From: Halobacillus dabanensis
GTDB lineage: Bacteria > Bacillota > Bacilli > Bacillales > Halobacillaceae
Direction of reading: 5' to 3'
Assembly: GCF_900114165.1 (NCBI RefSeq)
Contig: NZ_FOSB01000003.1
Location: forward strand, 124,001-188,000
Length of the DNA stretch: 64,000 bases
Each line of letters starts with the position of its first letter. The stretch's first letter is position 1. Of the stretch, positions 43,454 through 51,992 are shown in pieces. Below the pieces are notes generated by a model. It was given only the letters and a program-made list of their open reading frames with translations. It was not told the origin of the DNA and did no database searches. A program made the position numbers and the translations under genes.

Positions 43454-45295
43454 ATGTGTGGTATTGTCGGATGGATTGATGCAACACATAAAACTAATGA
43501 AAAATCTTCCATATTAGATCAGATGGCAAGTACGTTGCAGCACCGGGGCCCGGATGATTATCAGAAATGGATCGATGGACCTGCTGCTTTCGGTCATCAA
43601 CGCCTGATCGTAGTGGATCCAGCAGGTGGGAAACAACCAATGATCCGCAAGAAACGAGGGGAAGAGTATGTTTTATGCTACAATGGCGAGCTTTATAATA
43701 CAGACGAAGTCAGAAACCAGTTAAAAGCGAAGGGCTGGACATTCCAATCCCATTCTGATACCGAAGTGGTGCTTGTCAGCTATATGGAATGGGGGAAGAA
43801 TTGTGTTGATTTTCTGAACGGTATTTTCGCTTTCAGTGTTTGGGAAAAACATCGAGAGCGGTTGTTTTTAGCACGTGACCGTCTGGGAGTGAAACCACTA
43901 TTTTATAGCGATCGCAGCAATGGCGTTATGTTCGCATCTGAAATGAAAGCCATCCTTGCCCACCCTGACGTAACGGCTGCTGTGGACAATGAGGGGCTGC
44001 ATGAAATTCTCTCACTTGGTCCGTCCCGTACACCCGGGGAGGGGATTTTTCAGGAGATTAATGAAATACGTCCAGGTCATTGTGCTATTTTTGAGAATGG
44101 AAAACTCACGATGGATAGATACTGGAATGTTGTAAGTGCACCACATGAACATTCCTTTGATGAAACGGTCGCTCGTGTCCGTGAATTGTTCATGGACGCT
44201 TCTCAAAGACAGCTTGTTTCTGATGTTAAGCTAGGGACATTTTTGTCCGGTGGGGTGGATTCTAGTGCAATTACAGCCGTCGCTGCGGTAAAGTATAAGC
44301 AGGATAAGCTGGGAGCGTTGCAAACATTCTCCATAGATTATAAAGACCAGGAGAAGTTTTTCAAAAAAAATGCCTTTCAGCCAGACCGTGATGAGGCGTT
44401 CATTAACCTTGTAAGTAAACAAAACAATACAAAGCATTCAGTCATGGAAGCGAAAACTGAAGACCTCGTCAGTCGGCTTAAACGTGCAGTCGAATTGCGC
44501 GATTTGCCAGGGATGGCTGATGTCGATTCCTCTTTATTGTGGTTTTGTGAAGAAATTAAAAATCATGTGACTGTCGCCTTGTCAGGAGAATGTGCTGATG
44601 AAATCTTCGGAGGGTACCCATGGTTTTACCGGCAGGAAGATAAAGATCGTAAAGGTTTTCCGTGGATTCGTTCGCTCAATGAACGGATTACCCTCGTGCG
44701 GAATGATTTAAAAGGCGATATTGATATCGAACGGTATATGTTGAAACGATATCAGGAGACAATGGATGAAACACCTCTTCTTAAGGGGGAAGGTGAGGAT
44801 AGTAAGAAACACAGACAAATGTCTTATTTGAATATGAATTGGTTCATGCAAACGTTGCTTGAGCGAAAAGACAGAATGAGTATGGGGGCAAGTCTTGAAG
44901 TGCGTGTTCCGTTCAGTGATCATCGTCTAGTCGAATATGTATGGAACGTTCCATGGAGCATGAAATTCCATGACAATCAGGAGAAAGGATTATTACGTCA
45001 AGCTCTCAGAGGTATTTTACCTGATAAAGTGTTATTCAGGAAAAAGAACCCCTATCCAAAGACGTTCCATCCCGATTATACGAAAGCTGTTCATACGTGG
45101 ATGGAAGAGGTATTATCAGATCCAAATTCCCCTTTGTTTGATATTTTCGATCGCGAACAAGTCCGTAAGCTCAACGATTCTGAAGGTAAGTCAATTGATA
45201 CTCCTTGGTTCGGTCAATTGATGACAGGTCCTCAATTAATTGCGCATCTTTGCCAAGTGGACCATTGGCTGCGCCATTATAAAGTGAAGTTATAG
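43454..45295 (+). CDS. asnO: Glutamine-hydrolysing asparagine synthase (AsnO-like)
   Basis: This 613-residue enzyme makes asparagine from aspartate, glutamine and ATP. The mature N-terminal nucleophile is Cys2 (MCGIVGWIDAT), followed by the glutaminase domain (LQHRGPDDY, YNGELYNTDEVR, RDRLGVKPLFY). The synthetase domain has the PP-loop FLSGGVDSSAI, SGECADEIFGGYPW and DRMSMGASLEVRVPF. B. subtilis has three such enzymes; the position near yisL points to AsnO (YisO), which is linked to sporulation there. It is transcribed alone and ends in a strong terminator. Confidence 0.92.
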   Translation: MCGIVGWIDATHKTNEKSSILDQMASTLQHRGPDDYQKWIDGPAAFGHQRLIVVDPAGGKQPMIRKKRGEEYVLCYNGELYNTDEVRNQLKAKGWTFQSHSDTEVVLVSYMEWGKNCVDFLNGIFAFSVWEKHRERLFLARDRLGVKPLFYSDRSNGVMFASEMKAILAHPDVTAAVDNEGLHEILSLGPSRTPGEGIFQEINEIRPGHCAIFENGKLTMDRYWNVVSAPHEHSFDETVARVRELFMDASQRQLVSDVKLGTFLSGGVDSSAITAVAAVKYKQDKLGALQTFSIDYKDQEKFFKKNAFQPDRDEAFINLVSKQNNTKHSVMEAKTEDLVSRLKRAVELRDLPGMADVDSSLLWFCEEIKNHVTVALSGECADEIFGGYPWFYRQEDKDRKGFPWIRSLNERITLVRNDLKGDIDIERYMLKRYQETMDETPLLKGEGEDSKKHRQMSYLNMNWFMQTLLERKDRMSMGASLEVRVPFSDHRLVEYVWNVPWSMKFHDNQEKGLLRQALRGILPDKVLFRKKNPYPKTFHPDYTKAVHTWMEEVLSDPNSPLFDIFDREQVRKLNDSEGKSIDTPWFGQLMTGPQLIAHLCQVDHWLRHYKVKL

Positions 45296-45311
45296 TAATA
45301 TGCACCCTCAC

Positions 45312-45356
45312 AAAGGAGCATGGATGGCTACCATACCATCCATGCTCCTTTCTTGT
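45312..45356 (+). terminator. Terminator of asnO
   Basis: A 16-bp stem (AAAGGAGCATGGATGG with CCATCCATGCTCCTTT), 8-base loop, then T-rich. Confidence 0.88.
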
Positions 45357-45370
45357 TCCACTAACTGGCA

Positions 45371-45560
45371 GTATTCTTGAAGACTCGGTTTCGAGATATT
45401 GTGGGGCTCTAGGGGCTCCAGGAAACGGCTCGCTTTCCGTGGGGCGGGCGGTGAGTCTCCTCAAGCCTTGCGGGGTCTCACCAAGCACTCTCTTCCCGCA
45501 GGCGTCTCGCCATTCCCCTCCGCCCCTTTGCCATATCAGTGTCTCGAAACCACTTCTGGG
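45371..45560. repeat. Interspersed repeat, copy B
   Basis: Starts GTATTCTTGAAGACTCGGTT, then TCGAGATATTG, and ends with the inverted GTCTCGAAACCACTTC. The interior is GC-rich (GCTCGCTTTCCGTGGGG, CCTTGCGGGGTCTCACC, CCCGCAGGCGTCTCGCC), a pattern common to intergenic repeats of Bacillus/Oceanobacillus-type genomes. Non-coding. Right boundary approximate. Confidence 0.7.
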
Positions 45561-45713
45561 GAACTCGGCTTGTATGCTCAAGCCGAGGGGATAATATAAA
45601 TCGCCCCAATGGTCTTTACAAGCGTCACAGTTTGAAATAGAGCGCTTTATATTTATTATGAGTGAGGGGAAGACGTCCCATCTTGGTAGAGGGGTTCGTT
45701 TCTCATCTCCATT

Positions 45714-45895
45714 GGATGGGGTGGTGGGGAAGCTGGGAGACTCCCGTGGGAGAAGGAGATAGGCGAGATCCCGCAGGACGCAGTCCGAGGAAGCTCGGCG
45801 CTCCCCCACAGGAAAGCGAGTAGCTTCCCAATCACCCCTGACGCCCAACAAGGCAACGACCCCCGGAAACATCTCGAAACTGAGTCTTCAAGAAT
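45714..45895. repeat. Interspersed repeat, copy C (inverted relative to B)
   Basis: Ends with ATCTCGAAACTGAGTCTTCA then AGAAT, the reverse complement of the copy B start (24 of 25 positions). It contains CAGGAAAGCGAGTAGCTTCC as in copy A, and GAGATCCCGCAGG-type GC blocks. The left boundary is uncertain. Copies B and C together form a roughly 520-bp non-coding block flanked by inverted ends. Confidence 0.65.
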
Positions 45896-46022
45896 GGGGA
45901 GCTTTTGTGGGAAGGGGGATAGTGGATTGTGTCGATTTGGTGGAGAAATGGAGGAGTAATTGACGGCAGAGACTCGAAAAGGATACTCTAGAATGAGTGA
46001 TAATCAACGAGGAGGACGGAAG

Positions 46023-47435
46023 ATGAGAAAAGTTGCTATGTTGTTTCTTGTCATTCCATTCATTCTTACTGTTAGCCTCTCCACGGAAGCGGCAGAGAGA
46101 GAAGAGCGACAATGGCAGGATGAGAGCATCTATTATATAGTTATCGATCGCTTCATGAATGGGAATATGGACAATAATACGGGGACAGATTTAGACAACC
46201 CATCCGCTTATCATGGTGGGGATTTAGCGGGGATAGTGTCTCAGTTGGACTACATAAAAGAAATGGGTTTTACGACGATACAGCTTTCTCCCGTAATGGA
46301 AAATGAAGAAAGTGCTTATCATGGTTTCCAAGTAAACGAATATCGTGAAGTCGAAGCGTCTTTCGGTTCGCTTGAGAATCTGAAGAACGTCGTAGACGAA
46401 GCGCATGCACGTGAAATGAAAGTCATTTTCGATCTTCCTATTGGTTTTGTCGGGAAAAATCATCCATGGATGGAGGATGAATCTAAAGATGATTGGTTTA
46501 CTGGAGATAATATCGCGAGTAATCATCCATGGTTTGAAGGCTTACCAGAAATAAATACTTCCAATAGTGATGTCCAACAATTTTTCAAGGAAACGATGGA
46601 TTATTGGCAGAATGAGACTGGGGTCGATGGTTTCCGTCTCATTTCAAGTGGGGAAGTGGATCAGGAGTGGAGTTCGACAGGCAACAGAGTCCTGGATATC
46701 GATTACATAGATAAAGAAAAGCCGTTCCGTAATGAAGCAAGAGAGGCTTTCCGACAGGCGGGACATTCTCTAGGTGACCTCGTCGTGGAAGAAAAGGACC
46801 AAAAAGTACATCAACTTGATTTTTATGATGTCTCCAGATTCACTCACCTTGCTGTTGAGGAGGGACAAAACCCTGTTACAAGGTGGCGTCTTGCATTGAC
46901 ATACCTGTTTACATCACCTGGCATTCCCCAATTGTATTATGGAACGGAAACTCCTTTAGATGATGGAGGGAATTCTCAAAATTTGCCGATGATGAATTTC
47001 AAAGCAGGCGATGAAGAAATAAAAAAAAGAATAGAAAAATTGACTTCTATGAGAGAGCAGTTTCCGGCGTTGACTAGAGGTGATTACAAGGAACTCTATA
47101 ATCAAGATGGACTTGCTGTTTTTCAGCGCAGTTATCAAGGAGATACGATGGTGATTGCTATTAACAACGCTGAAGAAACCCAATCGATGGAACTTGAAGA
47201 TATGAAAGATGATCAGCAATTGAGAGGCTTGCTCCACGATGGACTAGTCCGACAACAAAAAGATGGGTCCTATCGCCTTGGTATGGAGCGGGAGACTGCG
47301 GATGTGTTCGTTGTAGAGTCTAACAGTGGGTACAACTGGTTGTTTATCGGGTTTGTTGGAGGTGTGCTCGGACTATTCGTCATCGCTGTTATCTTGATCA
47401 GTTGGAAGAACCGAAAGGCAGATAAATCATCTTAA
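46023..47435 (+). CDS. Membrane-anchored GH13 (alpha-amylase family) protein lacking catalytic residues
   Basis: This 470-residue protein has a signal peptide (residues 1-23), a GH13 barrel-like body and a C-terminal membrane helix (438-460) with a basic tail. GH13 landmarks are clear: QDESIYYIVIDRFMNGN, YHGGDLAGIVSQLDYIKEMG, HPWFEGLPEIN and TYLFTSPGIPQLYYGTE. The catalytic regions are degenerate. Region I reads DLPIGF instead of DxxxNH. Region II reads GFRLISSGE, so the nucleophile Asp is Ile207. No region III acid Glu is found and the stretch between II and IV is short. Region IV reads LDFYD instead of NHD. Probably a carbohydrate-binding or scaffold pseudoenzyme at the cell surface. Start at 46023 by GGAGG. 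Confidence 0.85.
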   Translation: MRKVAMLFLVIPFILTVSLSTEAAEREERQWQDESIYYIVIDRFMNGNMDNNTGTDLDNPSAYHGGDLAGIVSQLDYIKEMGFTTIQLSPVMENEESAYHGFQVNEYREVEASFGSLENLKNVVDEAHAREMKVIFDLPIGFVGKNHPWMEDESKDDWFTGDNIASNHPWFEGLPEINTSNSDVQQFFKETMDYWQNETGVDGFRLISSGEVDQEWSSTGNRVLDIDYIDKEKPFRNEAREAFRQAGHSLGDLVVEEKDQKVHQLDFYDVSRFTHLAVEEGQNPVTRWRLALTYLFTSPGIPQLYYGTETPLDDGGNSQNLPMMNFKAGDEEIKKRIEKLTSMREQFPALTRGDYKELYNQDGLAVFQRSYQGDTMVIAINNAEETQSMELEDMKDDQQLRGLLHDGLVRQQKDGSYRLGMERETADVFVVESNSGYNWLFIGFVGGVLGLFVIAVILISWKNRKADKSS

Positions 47436-47442
47436 AACGAAA

Positions 47443-47482
47443 AAAACCAGGCCCAAGTGTAAAAAAGGGGCCTGGTTTTCTC
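47443..47482. terminator. Bidirectional terminator
   Basis: AAAACCAGGCCC/GGGCCTGGTTTT with a 13-base loop, A-rich before and T-rich after; serves the GH13-like gene and probably the convergent lipoprotein gene. Confidence 0.87.
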
Positions 47483-47518
47483 TTTTATATGGAATTGATT
47501 ATCATACAAGTAGCTTAC

Positions 47519-48418
47519 TTATTCAGTTTTTTGCTTCTTTTTCTTCTGCCACCAAATAAAAAGCCCAATTACTAGTAGAGGAATCAGAAAGGGAGAGTAG
47601 CCGAGAATTACGATCGTAATCCAAGAGACTAGGCTCACAATACCATTAATACTATTGAAAAATGCTTGCTTTGTTTTTTCCCAAGTGTTTAAATTCTGTT
47701 GTTCTACACCATCAATGACTACTTTTGTTTCTGTAATGGACAGAGTAATGGTGGAAAAATCACTTTGATTTTCCAAGTAGTTCATTTCTCCTTTGATGGA
47801 TTCTATGTCTGCCTGGACACGTTCTAAGTCTTGGGAAATTTTTATTAAGTCTTCGGTGGCGCTGGCATCTTCTAAAAAACTTAATAAGCGGGCTTCGATT
47901 TCTTCTTTTGCTTTCAAACGTGATTCGAAGTCTACATAGCTTTTTGTAACATCACGACTGTTGATGTTCCTTGATTTTATGTTGTCGGATATGTTTTCGA
48001 AACCGCTCAATAGGGATTGGAAATTTTGTTGAGGAACGCGAATGCGAATGTGCCCTTGCCGGGTACCGTTGCCTGTCTTATTGATGTTTGTCTCTACCAT
48101 ATAGGCTTCGAAAGAGTTCATTTGTTCTTGTAGATTTTTTTGAAATTGGTCGTAATCTTCGGTTTCGAGGTCAATGTGTGCTTCATAGATCATCATTCTG
48201 TCTTCCATAACAGAACTTTCTTCTGCCGCCTCTCCATCGGCTTGTGGTGATTCAGAAAGTCCATGTTGTGATGTTTCAGCAGTTGATTTAGAATCACTTG
48301 CTTCTTCTGTTGTTTCCGGGTTGTCATCCTGGATGGAGTCTGTATTTTCGTTGGAGCTGCATGCTGTGAGAAATAGGATAAGGAGGGAAATGAAAATTTT
48401 TCCCTTTATTTTGGACAT
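47519..48418 (-). CDS. DUF4349 lipoprotein
   Basis: This 299-residue protein has a lipoprotein signal peptide ending LFLTACSS (lipobox Cys about residue 20). A Ser/Glu/Thr-rich linker follows, then the DUF4349 core (MIYEAHIDLETEDYDQFQKN, GHIRIRVPQQNFQSLLSGFE, SRDVTKSYVDFESRLKAKEE) with long coiled coil, a beta motif FSTITLSITE, and a C-terminal membrane helix (ILGYSPFLIPLLVIGLFIWW) with a Lys-rich tail. It is therefore anchored at both ends. Function unknown. The ATG at 48418 follows GGGGG. Confidence 0.85.
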   Translation of the reverse strand: MSKIKGKIFISLLILFLTACSSNENTDSIQDDNPETTEEASDSKSTAETSQHGLSESPQADGEAAEESSVMEDRMMIYEAHIDLETEDYDQFQKNLQEQMNSFEAYMVETNINKTGNGTRQGHIRIRVPQQNFQSLLSGFENISDNIKSRNINSRDVTKSYVDFESRLKAKEEIEARLLSFLEDASATEDLIKISQDLERVQADIESIKGEMNYLENQSDFSTITLSITETKVVIDGVEQQNLNTWEKTKQAFFNSINGIVSLVSWITIVILGYSPFLIPLLVIGLFIWWQKKKKQKTE

Positions 48419-48625
48419 AAAAAGACCCCCGATCATAAGACTTGGTTAATGACAGAAGAAAGGGAAGGATCCTATGATTTATAGGCATTAGCAAAATAAA
48501 ATCTGAGTAGCTTTAAATCCTGGTCCAGCTAAGCAGACATTTACCATTAAAGCTCTACTAACCTTCTTCTACATTTATCCATTAGTCGTAATTACGGGAG
48601 TAGGGTTACATTTATTTGGGAATGT

Positions 48626-49486
48626 TTATTTATAAGTGTCATTCAAAAAGAAAAGGGCAATGGTCCCGGGTCCTGAATGAGCACCGATAGTGGCACCGAC
48701 AAAATCAATATGGATCTGTTCAGTCCCGAATTCTTTCTGAATCATTTCAGCAAGTTTTTCTGCACGTTCCAGATCGTCTCCATGACTGATGGCGATTCGT
48801 TGGTCTTTGAGGTTGGATCCTCTTTCATCCATTACCTCTATCATTCTTTTTAGGACTTTTTTTGAACCGCGAATTTTCTCAAGTGGGATAAGTTGTCCAT
48901 TTTCCATATGTAACAATGGTTTGATGTTAAGTAACCCACCAACGAATGCAGCTGCCTTGCTGACACGGCCACCACGTTGTAAGTATTCTAAATCATCAAC
49001 TGTAAAGATGTGTTCCATATGATGTGCGTGGTAACGACCTATTTCTAGGATCTCCTTGTAGGTCGCTCCTTTTTGTGCAAGTTCTGCTGCTCTCAAAACA
49101 ACTAGCCCGTAGCCGAGAGAAGCAGCTTTCGTATCTATGACATCAAATTGCGCATCTTTATATTCTTCTTTTACTTCTTGTTCAATCATCTTGGCTGTCT
49201 GATATGTGCCGGAAAGTTCTGATGAAAAAGCGAAGTAAATGAATGGTTGACCTTTTTCTGCGTAGCTAGTAAACGTATCCCGGAAGGCTTGAGGGGAGAC
49301 TTGGGCGGTTTTAGGGGCTTCCCCAGCACGCATTCTGTCATAAACGTTTTTTGGTGTTATATTTTCGCCATCTTCGTATTCTGCTTCCTGGGTAATTACT
49401 TTGAGAGGCAAGGAACGAATGGAAAGCTCTTCACGTGTCTTATGGTTCAGATCACTTGCCGAATCACACACTACTTGTATATGCAT
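48626..49486 (-). CDS. yitS: DegV family fatty-acid-binding protein (YitS-like)
   Basis: This 286-residue protein is a DegV/FakB-type fatty-acid carrier, which presents fatty acids to the FakA kinase. Motifs: VVCDSASDLNH near the N-terminus, the TAQVSPQAFRDTF segment, FAFSSELSGTYQTAKM, DTKAASLGYGLVV, DDLEYLQRGGRVSKAAAFVGGLLNIKPLL and the C-terminal GATIGAHSGPGTIALFF. All lipid-binding signatures are present. The start at 49486 follows AGAAGGTGA. It is divergent from yitT, as in B. subtilis. Confidence 0.9.
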   Translation of the reverse strand: MHIQVVCDSASDLNHKTREELSIRSLPLKVITQEAEYEDGENITPKNVYDRMRAGEAPKTAQVSPQAFRDTFTSYAEKGQPFIYFAFSSELSGTYQTAKMIEQEVKEEYKDAQFDVIDTKAASLGYGLVVLRAAELAQKGATYKEILEIGRYHAHHMEHIFTVDDLEYLQRGGRVSKAAAFVGGLLNIKPLLHMENGQLIPLEKIRGSKKVLKRMIEVMDERGSNLKDQRIAISHGDDLERAEKLAEMIQKEFGTEQIHIDFVGATIGAHSGPGTIALFFLNDTYK

Positions 49487-49662
49487 TAGCGTCACCTTCT
49501 CTTTTAGATTGTACTTTTAGTTTAGGCACAATCGACCAGATAGTCAAAATAAACCGCCTGCAATATCTCGACATAACTTTACAAAGTTCTACCAACTTTA
49601 ACTTGATTTTACTTGCACGCGGTGATAAAAATGAATAGATGAAATAGCAAGGAGGTTCGGAT

Positions 49663-50508
49663 TTGTTTACCGTAGAAATCAAACGAATATTGATTGTACT
49701 ATTCGGTGCAGTATTGAATGCAATATCACTGAATTTATTCTTAATTGAAGCAAATGTCTATGCTAGTGGGTTTACAGGGGTTGCCCAGTTGCTCACAAGT
49801 ATACTTAATGACTTTGTGGGCTTGCCTGTAAGTACTGGGATTCTTTTATTCTTACTTAATATTCCTGTCGCCATCCTCGGATGGTATAAAGTAGGGAGAG
49901 GATTTACGGTTTATAGTGCGATATCTGTTGCGTTTACAACCTTATTCCTTGCCCTCATCCCTGTCCAGCAATTATCCGGTGATATCATATTAAACGCTGT
50001 TTTCGGTGGTGTGCTCGGTGGTCTGGGAGTAGGTATTACATTGAAGTGGGGTGCATCCACAGGAGGTTTGGATATCGTAGCGATGGTTCTTTCCAGGATG
50101 AAGGATCGGCCGATTGGTATTTATTTCCTTGTTCTTAATAGTGCAATCATCGCTATTGCCGGGATTTTATATGAGCCAGAAAACGCTTTGTATACGTTGT
50201 TGACATTGTATGTGACGACTAGAGTCATTGATGCCATCCATACTCGTCATGAGAAGTTGACAGCGATGATCATCACTTCAAAAGCAGCTGATTTAGAAAA
50301 AGCGATCCACGGTCGGATGGTGCGTGGAATCACAACACTACCGGCGAGGGGCGCATTTACCCAACAAGATAAAAATATGTTGGTTATGGTGATAACCCGA
50401 TACGAACTCTATGATCTGCAACACATTATTCAAGATGTCGATCCACAAGCATTCACAAATATTGTGCAAACGACAGGAATCTTCGGTTTTTTCCGAAAAG
50501 ATGATTAA
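49663..50508 (+). CDS. yitT: YitT family membrane protein
   Basis: This 281-residue protein with a TTG start (AAGGAGG eight bases upstream) has five to six membrane helices in the first 180 residues (LFGAVLNAISLNLFLIEANVY, GFTGVAQLL, GGVLGGLGVGITLKWGASTGGLDIV). A C-terminal cytosolic DUF2179 domain follows (TAMIITSKAADLEKAIHGRM, GITTLPARGAFTQQDKNMLV, MVITRYELYDLQHIIQDVDP). It is a typical YitT/YpjC-type protein. The transported substrate, if any, is unknown. Confidence 0.92.
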   Translation: MFTVEIKRILIVLFGAVLNAISLNLFLIEANVYASGFTGVAQLLTSILNDFVGLPVSTGILLFLLNIPVAILGWYKVGRGFTVYSAISVAFTTLFLALIPVQQLSGDIILNAVFGGVLGGLGVGITLKWGASTGGLDIVAMVLSRMKDRPIGIYFLVLNSAIIAIAGILYEPENALYTLLTLYVTTRVIDAIHTRHEKLTAMIITSKAADLEKAIHGRMVRGITTLPARGAFTQQDKNMLVMVITRYELYDLQHIIQDVDPQAFTNIVQTTGIFGFFRKDD

Positions 50509-50570
50509 ATATGTAACCTTTTCCAGTTGATATCGACTCATTAGATAAATAGAAAAAGAGGAGTGGCGTG

Positions 50571-51479
50571 ATGAACAAGTATTTTGCCATTTTATTAGGG
50601 GGCATGATGCTTTTATTAGCAGCATGTGGAAATGATTCAGAAACAAACGAAGCGAGCGGGGAGGAGAAGAAGGATCAAACTAGTGAAGAGACTTCTGAAG
50701 ATCAGGAAACAGAGATTGACATGGAAACATTAATCGATCAAGTAGTCATGGATGCCACCATTGACACGACCGCTGATACAGCGACATTCAATTTTTCTCT
50801 TGAGAATGCAGGAGAAGATCCAGTGATTTTAGGCTTTAATTCCAGTCAAAAGTATGAAGTCCAGGTGACGAATGAAGAAGGAGAGAATGTATACACGTTC
50901 TCTGCAGACAAAATGTTTACACAAGAATTGACGACAGAGGAATTAGGTCAAGGAGATGTGTTTGAAGCGAAAGAATCTTGGACGGGAATTGACGAACCAG
51001 GGAATTATGAAGCGACAATGACATTTCTTGTGAATACGATCAATGATCAGCCCATTGAGGCGAATCCTTTCCAAGTAACTCAAACCTTTACCATTGAAGA
51101 AGAGGAAAGTCAGGAAGGTAATCAAGGGACTGAGGAAGAACCTACCTCTGAGCATGAAGGAGATGGTCAAGCCTTCCGTGATATTACCGTAACGGGTGAA
51201 AAAGGAGAGTATGAAATTAAGGGCGAAGCACGTGTCTTTGAAGGGAACTTCATGTATAGTGTGGAGGATGGCCATAACGTCCAAATTGAACCTACGTCCT
51301 TCCAAGTGGATGAAGGAGCACCTTCATGGTCGACTTTTGAATTGACAATTGAAATTCCAGAAGAAGATCTACCTAATTTCGGTACGTTGACTCTTACATT
51401 GTTCGAGGAAAGTGCTAAAGACGGTAGTCCTAAAAATGTAAACTATATCCCACTTGAAAATTTCCAACCTGAAGAATAA
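50571..51479 (+). CDS. Lipoprotein with BsuPI and Gmad2 domains
   Basis: This 302-residue lipoprotein has lipobox LLAACGND and an acidic linker. A BsuPI (intracellular proteinase inhibitor) immunoglobulin-like domain follows (about 60-160: ATFNFSLENAGEDPVILGFN, SQKYEVQVTNEEGENVYTFS, DEPGNYEATMTF). After a Glu-rich linker comes a Gmad2 domain (about 200-300: DITVTGEKGEYEIKGEARVF, EGNFMYSVEDGHNV, FELTIEIPEE). B. subtilis ipi in this region encodes only the inhibitor domain without a signal peptide, so this is an exported two-domain version. It may bind or inhibit surface proteases. RBS AGAGGAG before 50571. Confidence 0.83.
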   Translation: MNKYFAILLGGMMLLLAACGNDSETNEASGEEKKDQTSEETSEDQETEIDMETLIDQVVMDATIDTTADTATFNFSLENAGEDPVILGFNSSQKYEVQVTNEEGENVYTFSADKMFTQELTTEELGQGDVFEAKESWTGIDEPGNYEATMTFLVNTINDQPIEANPFQVTQTFTIEEEESQEGNQGTEEEPTSEHEGDGQAFRDITVTGEKGEYEIKGEARVFEGNFMYSVEDGHNVQIEPTSFQVDEGAPSWSTFELTIEIPEEDLPNFGTLTLTLFEESAKDGSPKNVNYIPLENFQPEE

Positions 51480-51480
51480 A

Positions 51481-51514
51481 AAAACCGCCATACACTTGTG
51501 TGTGGCGGTTTTTT
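51481..51514 (+). terminator. Terminator of the BsuPI lipoprotein gene
   Basis: AAAACCGCCATACAC with TGTGTGGCGGTTTT around TTG (one wobble), then Ts. Confidence 0.9.
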
Positions 51515-51595
51515 AGTGGGAATCATTTTTCGTTGTAATGGACTTCAACTCCAGCGCCTTTTCCTTAAAAGCCTTAAGAAGAAGTCTGTGCTTTT

Positions 51596-51859
51596 TCAGT
51601 ACCCATATTCTTTTATTGTAGTTGTAACTTTCTCTGTCAATTCATCCCAGTCAGCTTGAGGTAATTTGTTGACTGTGATGAAATTTTGAAAACCGAAGAC
51701 ATTGTCAACGCCGTCCAATTCCATTAAATCATTCATGATTTTATGTTCACTCGTTTGCCCAGGCATGACTGATACACTGCCATCGCCTTGGAAAATCATC
51801 GATTCTGCTGTGAATTTACGCGCATTAGGGTTTGGTGTTTCTTGTACTTGAATCGCCAT
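51596..51859 (-). CDS. Nfu/NifU N-terminal domain protein
   Basis: This 87-residue protein consists only of the Nfu_N domain: VQETPNPNARKFTAESMIFQ, then a short variable loop, LMELDGVDNVFGFQNFITVNK and a helix. It lacks the CxxC NifU C-terminal domain that binds the Fe-S cluster, so it is an accessory or adaptor for cluster assembly rather than a scaffold. AGGAGG precedes the ATG. It is transcribed alone on the minus strand. Confidence 0.85.
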   Translation of the reverse strand: MAIQVQETPNPNARKFTAESMIFQGDGSVSVMPGQTSEHKIMNDLMELDGVDNVFGFQNFITVNKLPQADWDELTEKVTTTIKEYGY

Positions 51860-51956
51860 ATTCGTATCCTCCTCTGTAACGTCTATAATTATTTTACCAA
51901 AAAATCTTGACCTTCAAAACTATCAATCTCTTTTACACATGATTGCCCTATTTCTA

Positions 51957-51965
51957 TGATACAAT
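51957..51965 (+). promoter_or_regulatory. Extended -10 promoter of the DUF2785 gene
   Basis: TGATACAAT (TGn plus TACAAT) 28 bases before the start at 51993; no strong -35. Confidence 0.5.
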
Positions 51966-51992
51966 GAGTTCATGTTTTAGGAGGTGTGTGCG

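Noticed and set aside
45171-45872. A 233-codon minus-strand open frame
   Set aside because: It runs antisense to the end of asnO and through two GC-rich interspersed repeats; composition is Arg/Pro/Ser-rich and no ribosome site exists. It is an artefact of repeat sequence.
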